Under the pieces are notes generated by a model. The model was not told the origin of the DNA, did not search any database, and saw nothing but the letters and a program-made list of their open reading frames with translations. 64,000 nt of DNA, from assembly GCF_000384215.1 (NCBI RefSeq), contig NZ_KB913032.1, positions 1,699,021 to 1,763,020 on the forward strand, written 5' to 3'. This document shows, in pieces, positions 50,465 to 59,672 of this stretch (position 1 is the first letter of the stretch; each line of letters begins with the position of its first letter). The translations under genes were made by a program, and so were the position numbers. The stretch comes from Amycolatopsis alba DSM 44262 (lineage in GTDB: Bacteria; Actinomycetota; Actinomycetes; Mycobacteriales; Pseudonocardiaceae).

Positions 50465-52783
50465 ATGAAGCGCGTGAGCACAAATGACGGCGGCACCCCG
50501 AACTCGGCAAGGAAGCGGAAGACCTCCGCCGCGAAACCCGAACCGGACAACGGCACGACCAAACCGGCACGGGCGAGGAAGAGCACACCCGCGGCGAAGA
50601 CGAACAGCAGCCCGCGCGCGGCGGTCCGCGCCACCCGCGGCGGTTCGGCGAGCCGTCCCGCACAGGAGTTCCGCGCGCTTCCCGCCGCGCCTCCCGCGGT
50701 GACGTCGGCGCCCACCGCGGTCGAGACGCTGCCCGACGACCGGTATTTCAACCGCGAGCTGTCTTGGCAGGATTTCAACGCCCGCGTGCTCGCGCTGGCC
50801 GAGGACGAGTCGCAGCCGCTGCTCGAACGCGCCAAGTTCCTGGCGATCTTCGCGTCCAATTTGGACGAGTTCTACATGGTGCGGGTCGCCGGGCTGAAGC
50901 GCCGCGACGAGACCGGTCTCCCGGTCCGCAGCGCGGACGGGCTCACCCCGCGCGAGCAGCTGGCCTACATCGCCAAACGCAACCAGGACCTGGTCGAGCG
51001 GCACACGAACGCCTTCGAACTGCACCTGCGGCCGCAGCTCGCCGACGAGGACATCCACATCGTCGGCTGGAACGACCTGACCGGCGCCGACCAGCTCCGG
51101 CTCTCCAACTACTTCAGCGAGCAGATCTTCCCGGTGCTCACACCGCTGGCCGTGGATCCCGCGCACCCGTTCCCCTACATCTCGGGCCTTTCGCTCAACC
51201 TGGCCATCACCGTCAGGGACCCCGAGGCGGGCACCGAACGGTTCGCGCGCGTCAAGGTGCCGAGCAACGTGCCGCGCCTGATGCGGATCGAGCAGCAGCC
51301 GCGCGAGAGCCGCACCGCGACCTTCCTTCCGCTGGAGGAACTGATCGCCGCGCACCTCGGAGAGCTGTTCACCGGGATGGAGGTCACCGAGCACCACGCC
51401 TTCCGGGTCACCCGCAACGCGGACTTCGAGGTCGAAGAGGACCGGGACGAGGACCTTCTCCAGGCGCTGGAACGCGAACTGGCCCAGCGCCGGTTCGGCC
51501 CGCCGGTGCGGCTCGAAGTGGCGCAGGACATGAGCGAGCACATGCTCGAACTGCTGCTGCGCGAACTGGAGGTCGATCCGCGCGACGTCGTCGAGGTCCC
51601 CGGTCTGCTGGACCTGACCTGTCTGCACCAGTTGTCCGGTGTCGACCGGAAGGAACTCAAGGACCGCCCCTTCGTTCCGGCCACGCATCCGGCCTTCGGT
51701 GAGCGCGAGACGCCGAAGTCGGTGTTCGCGACGCTGCGCGAGGGCGACGTCCTCGTGCACCACCCGTACGACTCGTTCTCCACCAGCGTCCAGCGGTTCA
51801 TCGAACAGGCGGCCGCGGACGAGAAGGTGCTGGCGATCAAGCAGACGCTGTACCGCACCTCCGGCGACTCCCCGATCGTCGACGCGCTGATCGACGCGGC
51901 CGAGGCGGGCAAGCAGGTCGTCGCGCTGGTCGAGATCAAGGCGCGGTTCGACGAGCAGGCCAACATCACCTGGGCCCGCACGCTGGAACGCGCGGGCGTG
52001 CACGTGGTGTACGGGCTCGTCGGGCTGAAGACGCACTGCAAGGTTTCGATGGTGGTGCGCCAGGAGGGTTCGACCATCCGCCGGTACTGCCACATCGGCA
52101 CCGGCAACTACAACCCGAAGACCGCGCGCCTGTACGAGGATCTCGGCATCCTGACCGCCGACCCGACGATCGGCGCGGACCTGACGGACTTGTTCAACGT
52201 GCTCACCGGGTACTCCCGTCAGGACACCTATCGCAACATCCTCACGTCGCCGCACGGGATCCGCCGCGGCATCGTGCGCGCGATCGGCGAGGAGATCGAA
52301 CTCGCCCGCGCGGGCCAGGCCGCCGGGATCCGGATCAAATGCAACTCGCTCGTCGACGAGCAGGTGATCGACGCGCTGTACCACGCGTCACAGGCCGGGG
52401 TGCCGGTCGACATCGTGGTGCGCGGGATCTGCGCGCTGAAGCCGGGTGTGGAGGGACTGAGCGAAAACATTCACGTGCGCTCGATCCTCGGCCGGTTCCT
52501 GGAGCACTCGCGCATCTTCACCTTCCGCGCGGGCGGCACGCGATGGATCGGCAGCGCGGACATGATGCACCGCAACCTGGACCGCCGGATCGAGGCGCTG
52601 GTGCGGGTCAAGGATCCGAAACTGACGGCGCAGCTGGACTACATCTTCGAATCCGCGCTGCATCCTTCCACCCGGTGCTGGGTGCTGAACTCGACCGGCG
52701 AGTGGACCCCGTTCCCGGCGTCCGGGGACGACGTCCGCGATCACCAGGTCGAACTGGCGAAGCGGCACGGGGCAGCCGGATGA
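50465..52783 (+). CDS. ppk: Polyphosphate kinase 1
   Basis: 772 residues; forms polyphosphate from ATP. After a 75-residue low-complexity basic/Ala-rich leader the N-domain begins [17 protein letters not shown]. Autophosphorylated His is in [20 protein letters not shown] (about 540), and [17 protein letters not shown] and [14 protein letters not shown] are present. Start at ATG 50465, with GTG 50474 possible. ATGA overlap with mutT1. Confidence 0.96.
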   Translation: MKRVSTNDGGTPNSARKRKTSAAKPEPDNGTTKPARARKSTPAAKTNSSPRAAVRATRGGSASRPAQEFRALPAAPPAVTSAPTAVETLPDDRYFNRELSWQDFNARVLALAEDESQPLLERAKFLAIFASNLDEFYMVRVAGLKRRDETGLPVRSADGLTPREQLAYIAKRNQDLVERHTNAFELHLRPQLADEDIHIVGWNDLTGADQLRLSNYFSEQIFPVLTPLAVDPAHPFPYISGLSLNLAITVRDPEAGTERFARVKVPSNVPRLMRIEQQPRESRTATFLPLEELIAAHLGELFTGMEVTEHHAFRVTRNADFEVEEDRDEDLLQALERELAQRRFGPPVRLEVAQDMSEHMLELLLRELEVDPRDVVEVPGLLDLTCLHQLSGVDRKELKDRPFVPATHPAFGERETPKSVFATLREGDVLVHHPYDSFSTSVQRFIEQAAADEKVLAIKQTLYRTSGDSPIVDALIDAAEAGKQVVALVEIKARFDEQANITWARTLERAGVHVVYGLVGLKTHCKVSMVVRQEGSTIRRYCHIGTGNYNPKTARLYEDLGILTADPTIGADLTDLFNVLTGYSRQDTYRNILTSPHGIRRGIVRAIGEEIELARAGQAAGIRIKCNSLVDEQVIDALYHASQAGVPVDIVVRGICALKPGVEGLSENIHVRSILGRFLEHSRIFTFRAGGTRWIGSADMMHRNLDRRIEALVRVKDPKLTAQLDYIFESALHPSTRCWVLNSTGEWTPFPASGDDVRDHQVELAKRHGAAG

Positions 52784-53715
52784 GCGGGATCATCCGGGCG
52801 GCGGGCGCCGTCCTCTGGCGTCGTGCCGGGGACCGGATCGAGGTCGCGCTGGTCCACCGGCCGCGTTACGACGATTGGTCGCTGCCGAAGGGAAAGCTGG
52901 ACGCCGGCGAGACCATCGCGCGGGCCGCGGTCCGCGAGATCGGTGAGGAGACCGGCTTCGAAGCGGTACTCGGCCGGTATCTGTACCGGACCGAATACAC
53001 CGTGACCGGAGCGCCGAAGACCGTCGACTACTTCTCCGCGCACGCGGTTTCCGGCGCTTTCGCGCCGAACGAGGAAGTCGACGAACTGCGCTGGCTCGAC
53101 GCGGAGACGGCGGAGAAACTGCTGACGCGGCCGGAGGACGTCCGGGTACTGCGCGAGTTCTCCGCGCTGCCGCCGGACCTCGTCACGGTGATCCTCGTGC
53201 GGCACGCCAAGGCAGGCAAACGTGACGAGTGGAACGGTGACGACGATCTGCGGCCGCTGTCGGACGCCGGTCAGCGTCAGGCCGAAGCGCTGCGTTCGCT
53301 GCTGCGGCACTACGCGCCCGGCAGGGTGCTGTCGGCGCCGCGGCTTCGTTGTGTCCAGACGGTGAACGGGCTCGCCGAGGATCTCGGGGTCGAGATCCGG
53401 CACGAATCGCTGCTGTCGGAAGAGGGCTACTGGCCGGACCCGGTGCTCGGTCTCGCGCGGCTGCTGGCCATCGCCGGTGACGGCGGGACACCGGTGATCT
53501 CCAGTCAGGGCGGCGTGATCCCGGACGTCGTCAGCGCGCTGGCCGACCGCGACGGCGTCGACCTGCCCGCCGCGCGCGGTGGCGTGGTGCCGTCGAAGAA
53601 GGGCTCGTTCTGGGTGCTGTCCTTCCGGGCGGCGACCGAAGAGGACGGGCCGGTGCTGGTGGCCGCGGATTACTTCGCGTCGCCTTTGCCCACTCCGGCT
53701 CCCGCACATCGCTGA
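52780..53715 (+). CDS. mutT1: MutT1-type Nudix hydrolase with C-terminal histidine phosphatase domain
   Basis: 311 residues. The Nudix box [22 protein letters not shown] lies near residues 36-60. The second half is a histidine-phosphatase domain starting [15 protein letters not shown], the two-domain arrangement of mycobacterial MutT1, which degrades oxidised nucleotides or diadenosine polyphosphates. It overlaps ppk by ATGA. An incomplete palindrome follows. Confidence 0.93.
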   Translation: MSGIIRAAGAVLWRRAGDRIEVALVHRPRYDDWSLPKGKLDAGETIARAAVREIGEETGFEAVLGRYLYRTEYTVTGAPKTVDYFSAHAVSGAFAPNEEVDELRWLDAETAEKLLTRPEDVRVLREFSALPPDLVTVILVRHAKAGKRDEWNGDDDLRPLSDAGQRQAEALRSLLRHYAPGRVLSAPRLRCVQTVNGLAEDLGVEIRHESLLSEEGYWPDPVLGLARLLAIAGDGGTPVISSQGGVIPDVVSALADRDGVDLPAARGGVVPSKKGSFWVLSFRAATEEDGPVLVAADYFASPLPTPAPAHR

Positions 53716-53732
53716 CGCTTTTACGAAGCGGA

Positions 53733-53750
53733 TGTCGCGAAAGCCACTTT
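53733..53750. repeat. Solo half of a family B element
   Basis: tgtcgcgaaagccacttt matches exactly the first 18 bases of the arm at 17337-17360, but no complementary arm follows. It looks like a decayed or excised element. Confidence 0.75.
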
Positions 53751-53810
53751 CCGCCGAGCGGCACCGGGTCACGCCCCCCTCACTCCCCTGCGGTCCGGCC
53801 GGATAGCGGA

Positions 53811-53863
53811 GTCGTGAAAGCCCCTTTCGCAACGTTGAACGTTGTGAAAGGGGCTTTCGCAAC
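53811..53863. repeat. 53-bp palindrome, family B variant
   Basis: Arms 53811-53833 and 53841-53863 (23 bases, three mismatches, gaaagcccctttcgcaac) around gttgaac. It is between convergent mutT1 and hupB. The stretch 53864-54357 shows no gene I would support: the long frames there have atypical composition and no homology that I recognise. Confidence 0.82.
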
Positions 53864-54357
53864 GCTTTCGAGTGAGGGTCGCGTGCCCGGACAAGCGGAC
53901 CACTGAGTGTCCAGGTTCACTACTCACCACCCGAGCCGGCCTTCCCGGCGCGACTCCCCCACGTGGGTGACCAGCCGCTACTCCGGCCGTGTGGCGGGGA
54001 AGTGGCGCCCGCCCGGTCCGAAGTTCCTGCGAGGCAGGCGGATCCGCGGCGAAGCGAGTTCCGCCACCGCTCCGGGGCCCGCGGCGCGGGGCGCTGTCCA
54101 GCGGCGACGGCCCGCCGCGGCCGATCGTCGCTCCATTGTGGAGGGCCGTCCGGCCGGACCGCGGCGATGCGCCATCGGAGTGATCGGGTACCCGCCGGAC
54201 GCCCGTGTGGATCCACGAAGAGTCGCGGCGCCACAATGGCGGCGCATTCGTCCCCAGAGCGCCGCTGAGCCGTTCCGGAGTGACTTCATTCCCAGGACGA
54301 CGTTCAAGGGCGTTGCGGGGAAAGGAGACGGCCGGAGCGCACCGACGGCGAAAATGC

Positions 54358-54390
54358 GGCAGGGCCCCGCGCCGTGCGCGGGGCCCTGCC
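54358..54390 (-). terminator. Terminator of hupB
   Basis: Perfect 15-bp stem (ggcagggccccgcgc, 54358-54372, with 54376-54390) and a 3-base loop, followed on the minus strand by gcatttt (T4). It is 26 bases after the hupB stop. Confidence 0.88.
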
Positions 54391-54415
54391 GTTGGCTCAC
54401 TCGTGAGGAGAGAGC

Positions 54416-55084
54416 TTACTTCTTCTTCGCGGCCGCCGAAGTCCGCTTGGCCGGAGCCTTCTTGGCGGGGGCCTTGGCAGCGGTCGCCTTGGCGGCCGGC
54501 TTCGCGGCGGCCTTGGTGGCGGTCGCCTTCTTGGCCGCGGTGGCGCGAGCCGTGGTGGCCTTGGCGGCGGTCTTCGGCGCTGCCTTGGCGGCGGTCGCCT
54601 TGGCCGGGGCCTTGGTCGCGGTCGCCTTGGCGGCCGGCTTCGCGGCGGCCTTGGTGGCAGCGGCGGCGCGGGTCCGCGTGGTGGTGGTACGCGTCGCGGC
54701 CGGGCGGCTGGCGGCCGTCCGGGTCGTCGTCGCGCGGGTGGCGGCGGCCCGAGTCGTGGTGGTGCCGGCGGTCGCGCGCTTCACAGCGGTGGCCTTCGGC
54801 AGCTTCTTCGAGCCGCTGATGACGTCCTTGAAGGTCGTGCCGGCGCGGAAGGCGGGCACGTTGGTCTTCTTGACGCGAACGGTCTCACCGGTGCGCGGGT
54901 TCCGCGCGGTACGGGCGGCGCGGGCGCGCTTCTCGAACACACCGAAGCCGGTGATGTTCACCTTCTCGCCCTTGTTGACCGTACGGATGATGATGTCGAC
55001 AAGGCCATCGACGGCCTCCGACGCGACCTTCTTGTCGCCCAGGCGCTCCGACAGCGCCTCGATCAGCTGGGCCTTGTTGGCCAT
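54416..55084 (-). CDS. hupB: HU-family nucleoid protein with Lys/Ala-rich tail
   Basis: 222 residues from ATG 55084 (GGAGGA upstream). Residues 1-95 are a canonical HU fold: NKAQLIEALSERLGDKK, GFGVFEKRARAARTARNP and GETVRVKKTNVPAFRAG. The rest is a long actinobacterial tail of Ala/Lys/Thr/Pro repeats (AAKPAAK, KAPAK, TTTTR) that binds DNA non-specifically. The repeats make this segment prone to length variation. Confidence 0.96.
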   Translation of the reverse strand: MANKAQLIEALSERLGDKKVASEAVDGLVDIIIRTVNKGEKVNITGFGVFEKRARAARTARNPRTGETVRVKKTNVPAFRAGTTFKDVISGSKKLPKATAVKRATAGTTTTRAAATRATTTRTAASRPAATRTTTTRTRAAAATKAAAKPAAKATATKAPAKATAAKAAPKTAAKATTARATAAKKATATKAAAKPAAKATAAKAPAKKAPAKRTSAAAKKK

Positions 55085-55292
55085 TCCAGTCCTCCAAGAA
55101 GAACTTGTTGTACACGGCCCCGTCGGCCGACTTAGCGCACACGGTATTACCAATGCAGCACAAATTCCAAACGACGCGCGGAAATTTCCCTTGTCTCGGG
55201 GGCTGTTCCGCCTCTCTCGGGGCCCCTCAGGGGCCTCTGGAGGTGCCGTTCGGTGTGGTTTCGGGGCTGCGCGAAGGACCCTCGGCCGGGGT

Positions 55293-55322
55293 GCGGATTC
55301 CCTGCTCAGCAAGGGAATCCGC
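55293..55322 (-). terminator. Hairpin after leuD
   Basis: Perfect 11-bp arms 55293-55303 and 55312-55322 (gcggattccct) with an 8-base loop, 15 bases after the leuD stop. There is no U-tract. Confidence 0.6.
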
Positions 55323-55337
55323 CCCCTTCGACCGGGC

Positions 55338-55940
55338 CTAGGAGGTGGCCGCCGGGAGGGTCACCGGCTTCCAGGAGGGGCGCTGGATCTCGAAAGTGTC
55401 GATCTCCTCCGCGTGGCGGAGTGTCAGGGCGATGTCGTCGAGCCCTTCGAGGAGCCGCCAGCGGGTGTAGTCGTCGATCTGGAAGGGCGCGGTGAAGTCC
55501 TTGGCTCGTACCGTCTTCGACTCGAGGTCCACCGTGACCTCCGTGCCGGGCTCGTTTTCGAGCAGCTTCCACAGCAGTTCGACGTCCGCCTGCTCGACCT
55601 GAGCGGCGACCAGACCCTGCTTGCCCGAGTTACCGCGGAAGATATCCGCGAACCGGGAGGAGATCACGGCGCGGAAGCCGTAGTCCATCAGGGCCCATAC
55701 CGCGTGCTCGCGGGAGGAACCGGTGCCGAAGTCCGGGCCCGCGACCAGGACCGAACCGCCGGTGAAGGGCTCTTGGTTGAGGATGAACGACTCGTCGGAA
55801 CGCCAGGCGGCGAAGAGCCCGTCCTCGAAGCCGGTGCGGCTCACGCGCTTGAGGTAGACCGCCGGGATGATCTGGTCAGTGTCCACGTTGGACCTGCGCA
55901 GCGGGACCCCGACGCCGGTGTGGTGGGTGAACGCGTCCAT
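55338..55940 (-). CDS. leuD: 3-isopropylmalate dehydratase small subunit
   Basis: 200 residues; with LeuC isomerises isopropylmalate in leucine synthesis. [41 protein letters not shown] and [17 protein letters not shown] are the family blocks. It follows leuC by 40 bases and a 9-bp tandem repeat. Confidence 0.97.
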   Translation of the reverse strand: MDAFTHHTGVGVPLRRSNVDTDQIIPAVYLKRVSRTGFEDGLFAAWRSDESFILNQEPFTGGSVLVAGPDFGTGSSREHAVWALMDYGFRAVISSRFADIFRGNSGKQGLVAAQVEQADVELLWKLLENEPGTEVTVDLESKTVRAKDFTAPFQIDDYTRWRLLEGLDDIALTLRHAEEIDTFEIQRPSWKPVTLPAATS

Positions 55941-55958
55941 GGTGGGAACTCCTTCGCG

Positions 55959-55985
55959 GATGTCAGCGATGTCAGCGATGTCAGC
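55959..55985. repeat. 9-bp tandem repeat, three copies, at the leuC-leuD junction
   Basis: Three perfect copies of gatgtcagc (55959-55967, 55968-55976, 55977-55985). The leuC stop codon (55981-55983) falls in the last copy. Confidence 0.9.
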
Positions 55986-57399
55986 GGACGGTGGCGGGCT
56001 GCAGGTCTTCGGGGCTGGACAGGGTTCCCCGCACGGCCGTGGCGGCCGCCACGAGCGGCGAGACCAGGTGCGTCCGGCCGCCCTTGCCCTGCCTGCCTTC
56101 GAAGTTGCGGTTCGAGGTCGACGCGCTGCGCTCGCCCGGCTTGAGCTGGTCCGGGTTCATGCCGAGACACATCGAGCAGCCCGCCTGACGCCATTCCGCG
56201 CCCGCTTCGGTGAAGACCCGGTCCAGCCCTTCGGCTTCGGCCGCCTGGCGGACCCGCATCGAACCGGGGACGACGAGCATCCGGACCGACTCGGCGACCT
56301 TGTGCCCGCGCAGGACGTCCGCGGCGGCCCTCAGGTCCTCGATACGGCCATTCGTGCACGAGCCGAGGAAGACGGTGTCCACCGCGATCTCCCGCAGCGG
56401 GGTGCCCGGCTTCAGGTCCATATAGGACAGGGCCTTTTCAGCGGCGATGCGCTCGTTCTCGTCGCCGATGCGCTCGGGGTCGGGCACCTCGGCGCCCAGC
56501 GGGAGACCCTGGCCGGGGTTGGTGCCCCAGGTCACGAAAGGCGTGAGCTCGTCGGCGTTCAGGCGCACCTCGGCGTCGAAGACGGCGTCGTCGTCCGTGC
56601 GGAGTTCGCGCCAGTTCTCGACGGCGGCGTCCCAGTCGGCGCCCTTCGGCGCGTGCGGACGGCCCTTCAGATACGCGAACGTCGTCTCGTCCGGCGCGAT
56701 GAGCCCGGCGCGCGCACCGGCTTCGATGGACATGTTGCACACCGTCATCCGGGCTTCCATCGACAGGTTTTCGATGGCTTCGCCGCGGTATTCGAGGACG
56801 TAGCCCTGCCCGCCGCCGGTGCCGATCTTCGCGATCACCGCGAGGATGATGTCCTTGGCCGTGACACCGGGCCGCAGGGCACCGTCGACCGTGATGGCCA
56901 TCGTCTTGAATGGACGGAGCGGCAGGGTCTGGGTCGCCATCACGTGTTCGACCTCGGAGGTGCCGATCCCGAAGGCCATCGCGCCGAAGGCGCCATGCGT
57001 CGAGGTGTGACTGTCGCCGCACACCACGGTCATCCCCGGCTGGGTCAGGCCCAGCTGCGGGCCGATGACGTGCACGATTCCCTGTTCGGCGTCGCCCATC
57101 GGGTGGAGCCGGACGCCGAACTCCTTGCAGTTGGTGCGAAGGGTGTCGACCTGGGTGCGGGAAACGGGATCCGCGATCGGCAGCTCGATGTCGATCGTCG
57201 GGACGTTGTGGTCCTCGGTCGCGATGGTGAGGTCGGGGCGGCGCAGTTTCCGGCCGGCCAGGCGGAGTCCGTCGAAGGCCTGCGGGCTGGTGACCTCGTG
57301 CAGCAGATGAAGGTCGATGTAGAGCAGGTCGGGCTCGGCCCCCTCGCCGCGCCGCACCAGGTGCGACTCCCACACTTTCTCGGCCAGTGTCCGGGGCAT
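55981..57399 (-). CDS. leuC: 3-isopropylmalate dehydratase large subunit
   Basis: 472 residues from ATG 57399 (GAGGAG upstream). Aconitase-type [4Fe-4S] ligand cysteines are in [14 protein letters not shown] (about 347) and GCSMCLGMN (two Cys, about 408-411). [20 protein letters not shown] contributes the substrate site. Divergent from an IclR-type gene that is the likely repressor. Confidence 0.97.
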   Translation of the reverse strand: MPRTLAEKVWESHLVRRGEGAEPDLLYIDLHLLHEVTSPQAFDGLRLAGRKLRRPDLTIATEDHNVPTIDIELPIADPVSRTQVDTLRTNCKEFGVRLHPMGDAEQGIVHVIGPQLGLTQPGMTVVCGDSHTSTHGAFGAMAFGIGTSEVEHVMATQTLPLRPFKTMAITVDGALRPGVTAKDIILAVIAKIGTGGGQGYVLEYRGEAIENLSMEARMTVCNMSIEAGARAGLIAPDETTFAYLKGRPHAPKGADWDAAVENWRELRTDDDAVFDAEVRLNADELTPFVTWGTNPGQGLPLGAEVPDPERIGDENERIAAEKALSYMDLKPGTPLREIAVDTVFLGSCTNGRIEDLRAAADVLRGHKVAESVRMLVVPGSMRVRQAAEAEGLDRVFTEAGAEWRQAGCSMCLGMNPDQLKPGERSASTSNRNFEGRQGKGGRTHLVSPLVAAATAVRGTLSSPEDLQPATVR

Positions 57400-57478
57400 T
57401 TCCGGCTCCTCACATGCGGTGAAATCGGTACTTCCCACCATCTGGACATCTCAAACTTCGGGAAGATAGTATCGGCTT
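57400..57478 (+). promoter_or_regulatory. Divergent leuCD / IclR control region with leaderless promoter
   Basis: Plus strand: TGGACA (57443-57448), 18-base spacer, TAGTAT (57467-57472), then six bases to GTG 57479, so the regulator transcript is probably leaderless. An interrupted palindrome atct..agat (about 57448-57467) overlaps this promoter and would suit an IclR-type dimer. Confidence 0.5.
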
Positions 57479-58180
57479 GTGGGACAGCATAGCGGTATCG
57501 GAGTACTCGACAAGGCCGTGGCCGTGCTTCAGGCCGTGGCCGAAGATCCTTGTGGCCTGGCGGAACTGTGCACGCGGACCGGTTTGCCGCGCGCGACGGC
57601 GCATCGGCTCGCGGTCGGCCTCGAGGTGCATCGCCTGTTGCGCCGCGGCCCCGACGGACGCTGGCGGCCGGGAACGGCCCTCGCGGAACTGGCGGGCGGT
57701 TCGACCGACCCGCTGCTCGACGCGGCGAGTTCGGTGCTGCCGAAATTGCGCGACATCACCGGGGAAAGCGTTCAGCTCTACCGCCGCGACGGCGTCCAGC
57801 GCGTCTGCGTTTCGACCGCGGAACCGCCCAGCGGACTCCGTGACACGGTGCCGATCGGCTCAAGGCTGCCGATGACGGCGGGTTCCGGAGCGAAGGTGCT
57901 CGCCGCGTGGTCGGATCCGCACACGCAGCGGACGATCCTTTCCGAAGCCGTGTACGGGGAGCGCACCCTGCTCGAAGTCCGCCGCCGCGGCTGGGCCCAG
58001 AGCGTGGCCGAGCGGGAGCCGGGTGTGGCGAGTGTCTCGGCGCCGGTGCGGGATTCGACGGGCACCGTCGTCGCCGCGGTGTCGGTTTCCGGGCCCATCG
58101 AACGTATAGGGCGTAAACCGGGGGCGCGCTGGGCCGCGGACCTGCTCGCCGCCGCGGACGCGCTGCAAGAGCGCCTCTGA
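57479..58180 (+). CDS. ndgR: IclR-family regulator (NdgR/LtbR-type)
   Basis: 233 residues. HTH IclR: SGIGVLDKAVAVLQAVAEDP and LCTRTGLPRATAHRLAVGL; then an IclR effector domain with VPIGSRLPMTAGSGAKVLAAW. The protein next to leuCD in actinobacteria controls leucine and tryptophan-linked genes (LtbR) or amino-acid use (NdgR). Its position here fits that role. It is followed by a perfect palindrome. Confidence 0.9.
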   Translation: MGQHSGIGVLDKAVAVLQAVAEDPCGLAELCTRTGLPRATAHRLAVGLEVHRLLRRGPDGRWRPGTALAELAGGSTDPLLDAASSVLPKLRDITGESVQLYRRDGVQRVCVSTAEPPSGLRDTVPIGSRLPMTAGSGAKVLAAWSDPHTQRTILSEAVYGERTLLEVRRRGWAQSVAEREPGVASVSAPVRDSTGTVVAAVSVSGPIERIGRKPGARWAADLLAAADALQERL

Positions 58181-58188
58181 GCCTGCTG

Positions 58189-58249
58189 GAAGTACATGAA
58201 GGCCCCCTTCCTTGCGTCAGGCGCAAGGAAGGGGGCCTTCATGTACTTC
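58189..58249. repeat. 61-bp palindrome, family A variant
   Basis: Arms 58189-58216 and 58222-58249 are 28 bases and perfect (core gtgaaggcccccttcc-like, atgaaggcccccttcc), loop tcagg. Flanked by the IclR-type stop and the convergent stop at 58262. Confidence 0.9.
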
Positions 58250-58261
58250 GGGACCGTCCTA

Positions 58262-58654
58262 TCAGAACTCGTCGGCCTTGGTCAGCTCGTGTTCGAGCGT
58301 GTCGGCACGGATGACGAGGGACTTCAGCGGATGTTCGAATTCGTTCCGCAGGTTCAGATCGACCAGCGGGATCGTGTGCTTGAGCAGCGCGACACCGTCC
58401 ACCACCGCCGCGCCGCCGACCGAGTCACCGCCCGCCAGCTCGAGCAGGCGCCGCAGATCGATCTTGTCCGCCCAGCCGACCGGTGAGGAGATCTCCACCC
58501 ATTCCGCGCCGTCGTGGTCGGGCAAGTGGTGCAAGGACACCTGCTGCCCGCGGCCCTCTCCGGTGTCGACCCGGAACCGGAGCCAGCCGTCCCGCTCTTC
58601 GAGCACCTCGTACCGCGCCCGGACGAAATTGATCACGCCTGCCCAGATGGACAC
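58262..58654 (-). CDS. Conserved hypothetical protein
   Basis: 130 residues from GTG 58654, with GAGG 8 bases upstream. I do not recognise the family. It starts VSIWAGVINFVRARYEVLEE and has an amphipathic, slightly acidic composition with no signal or membrane segment. A central Trp-containing part (DGAEWVEISSPVGWADKIDL) and a helix-rich end (HPLKSLVIRADTLEHELTKA) suggest a small cytoplasmic alpha/beta protein. Codon use fits its neighbours. Confidence 0.7.
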   Translation of the reverse strand: MSIWAGVINFVRARYEVLEERDGWLRFRVDTGEGRGQQVSLHHLPDHDGAEWVEISSPVGWADKIDLRRLLELAGGDSVGGAAVVDGVALLKHTIPLVDLNLRNEFEHPLKSLVIRADTLEHELTKADEF

Positions 58655-58780
58655 CCTCGTCACCTCTCGGTTTCGCCACTTCGTGCGCTGTCGAGCATGG
58701 CATATCCGGGGCGGGTCCAGCTGCCCGGCTCGGTCGTGAGTGCGTTCCAGGGGCAAGTCAAAGGTGGCGTCTTCGGACAC

Positions 58781-58833
58781 GTTGTGAAAGCCACTTTCGC
58801 AACGTTGAAGGTTGCGAAAGTGGCTTTCACAAC
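58781..58833. repeat. 53-bp palindrome, family B
   Basis: Arms 58781-58803 and 58811-58833 are 23 bases and perfect (gttgtgaaagccactttcg..), loop gttgaag. It is almost identical to 17236-17288. Confidence 0.88.
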
Positions 58834-58931
58834 ACGCTGGGCGGGATCGCGTACCTGACAACCACGACCGGGCGTCGTGAGTGGCAAGGCTGGGACTCAA
58901 GGGACTCAGGGGGCGGGAGTGGCGATCGCCG

Positions 58932-58988
58932 AGTCCGTGAAGGCCTCCTTGAGGGACTCAGAGTCCCTCAAGGAGGCCTTCACGGACT
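58932..58988. repeat. 57-bp palindrome, family A, containing a stop codon
   Basis: Arms 58932-58958 and 58962-58988 are 27 bases and perfect around cag. The response-regulator stop (58980-58982) lies inside the right arm, so the last codons are part of the repeat. Confidence 0.9.
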
Positions 58989-59663
58989 TGCCACCAGAGG
59001 CTGAACGGGTGCCATGCGGTAGCCCGATCCTCGTACGGTGTGGATCAGCGGCGGTTCCTTCAGCTTCCGCCGCAGCCGCGCGATCACGACGTCCAGTACG
59101 TTCGACGCCGGATCCGCCATCTCGTCCCACGCGTAGCGGATGAGTTCCCGGCGCGAGACCGGCCGTCCGGACGCGGCCATCAGCCGTTCCATGACGAGAT
59201 ACTCCTTGCGGGTCACGGTGAGCAGCACGCCCGCCCGCGCGATCTGGTGCCTGCCGGTGTCGAGTTCGACGTCGGCGCAGCGCAGGATCGTCGCCTGCCC
59301 CGCCATGTCGCGGCGGCACAGGCTGCGCACCCTGGCGATCAGTTCCGGCATCGCGAACGGCTTGACCAGGTAGTCTCCGCCGCCGACTCGCAATCCGTCG
59401 ATCCGGTCGGCGACGCTGTCGCGCGCGGTCAGGAACAGCACCGGCAACGGCCATCCCGCGCTGCGCCGGTTCTGCACGTACCGCAACGCGTCGCCCGAAG
59501 GCAGCATCCGGTCGAACACCGCGCAGTCGTAGGCGTTCACCGACAGCGCCTCGTCGGCGCCGGGCAGGTCGGCGGCGGTGTCCACCGCGAAACCGTCGCC
59601 GCGCAGGGCGAATTCCAGCGCCACCCGCAAGTTTTCGTCGTCTTCGGTCACCAGCACCCGCAC
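58980..59663 (-). CDS. Orphan OmpR-family response regulator
   Basis: 227 residues from GTG 59663. Receiver RVLVTEDDENLRVALEFAL with Asp in CAVFDRMLPSGDA and Lys in GGGDYLVKPFAM; the usual GGDDYL has become GGGDYL. DNA-binding part ends LIHTVRGSGYRM. It has no adjacent kinase and is a paralogue of the regulator at 62136. It lies 9 bases after the beta-helix/AAA gene stop. Its last codons extend into a palindrome. Confidence 0.9.
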   Translation of the reverse strand: MRVLVTEDDENLRVALEFALRGDGFAVDTAADLPGADEALSVNAYDCAVFDRMLPSGDALRYVQNRRSAGWPLPVLFLTARDSVADRIDGLRVGGGDYLVKPFAMPELIARVRSLCRRDMAGQATILRCADVELDTGRHQIARAGVLLTVTRKEYLVMERLMAASGRPVSRRELIRYAWDEMADPASNVLDVVIARLRRKLKEPPLIHTVRGSGYRMAPVQPLVASP

Positions 59664-59672
59664 ACGGGCACG

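Noticed and set aside
53864..54357. Possible gene between mutT1 and hupB
   Set aside because: Open frames exist on both strands but lack ribosome sites, recognisable domains and typical third-position GC bias.
53907..56144. 745-codon + strand frame across the hupB region
   Set aside because: It is antisense to hupB and leuD, and reads their repeats as Ala/Val-rich runs; the real genes lie on the minus strand.
58877..59143. Short peptides reading through family A palindromes (repeated LRDSESLKEAFTD-like)
   Set aside because: They arise from the palindrome sequence being open in several frames; identical peptides at unrelated loci show a DNA repeat, not genes.
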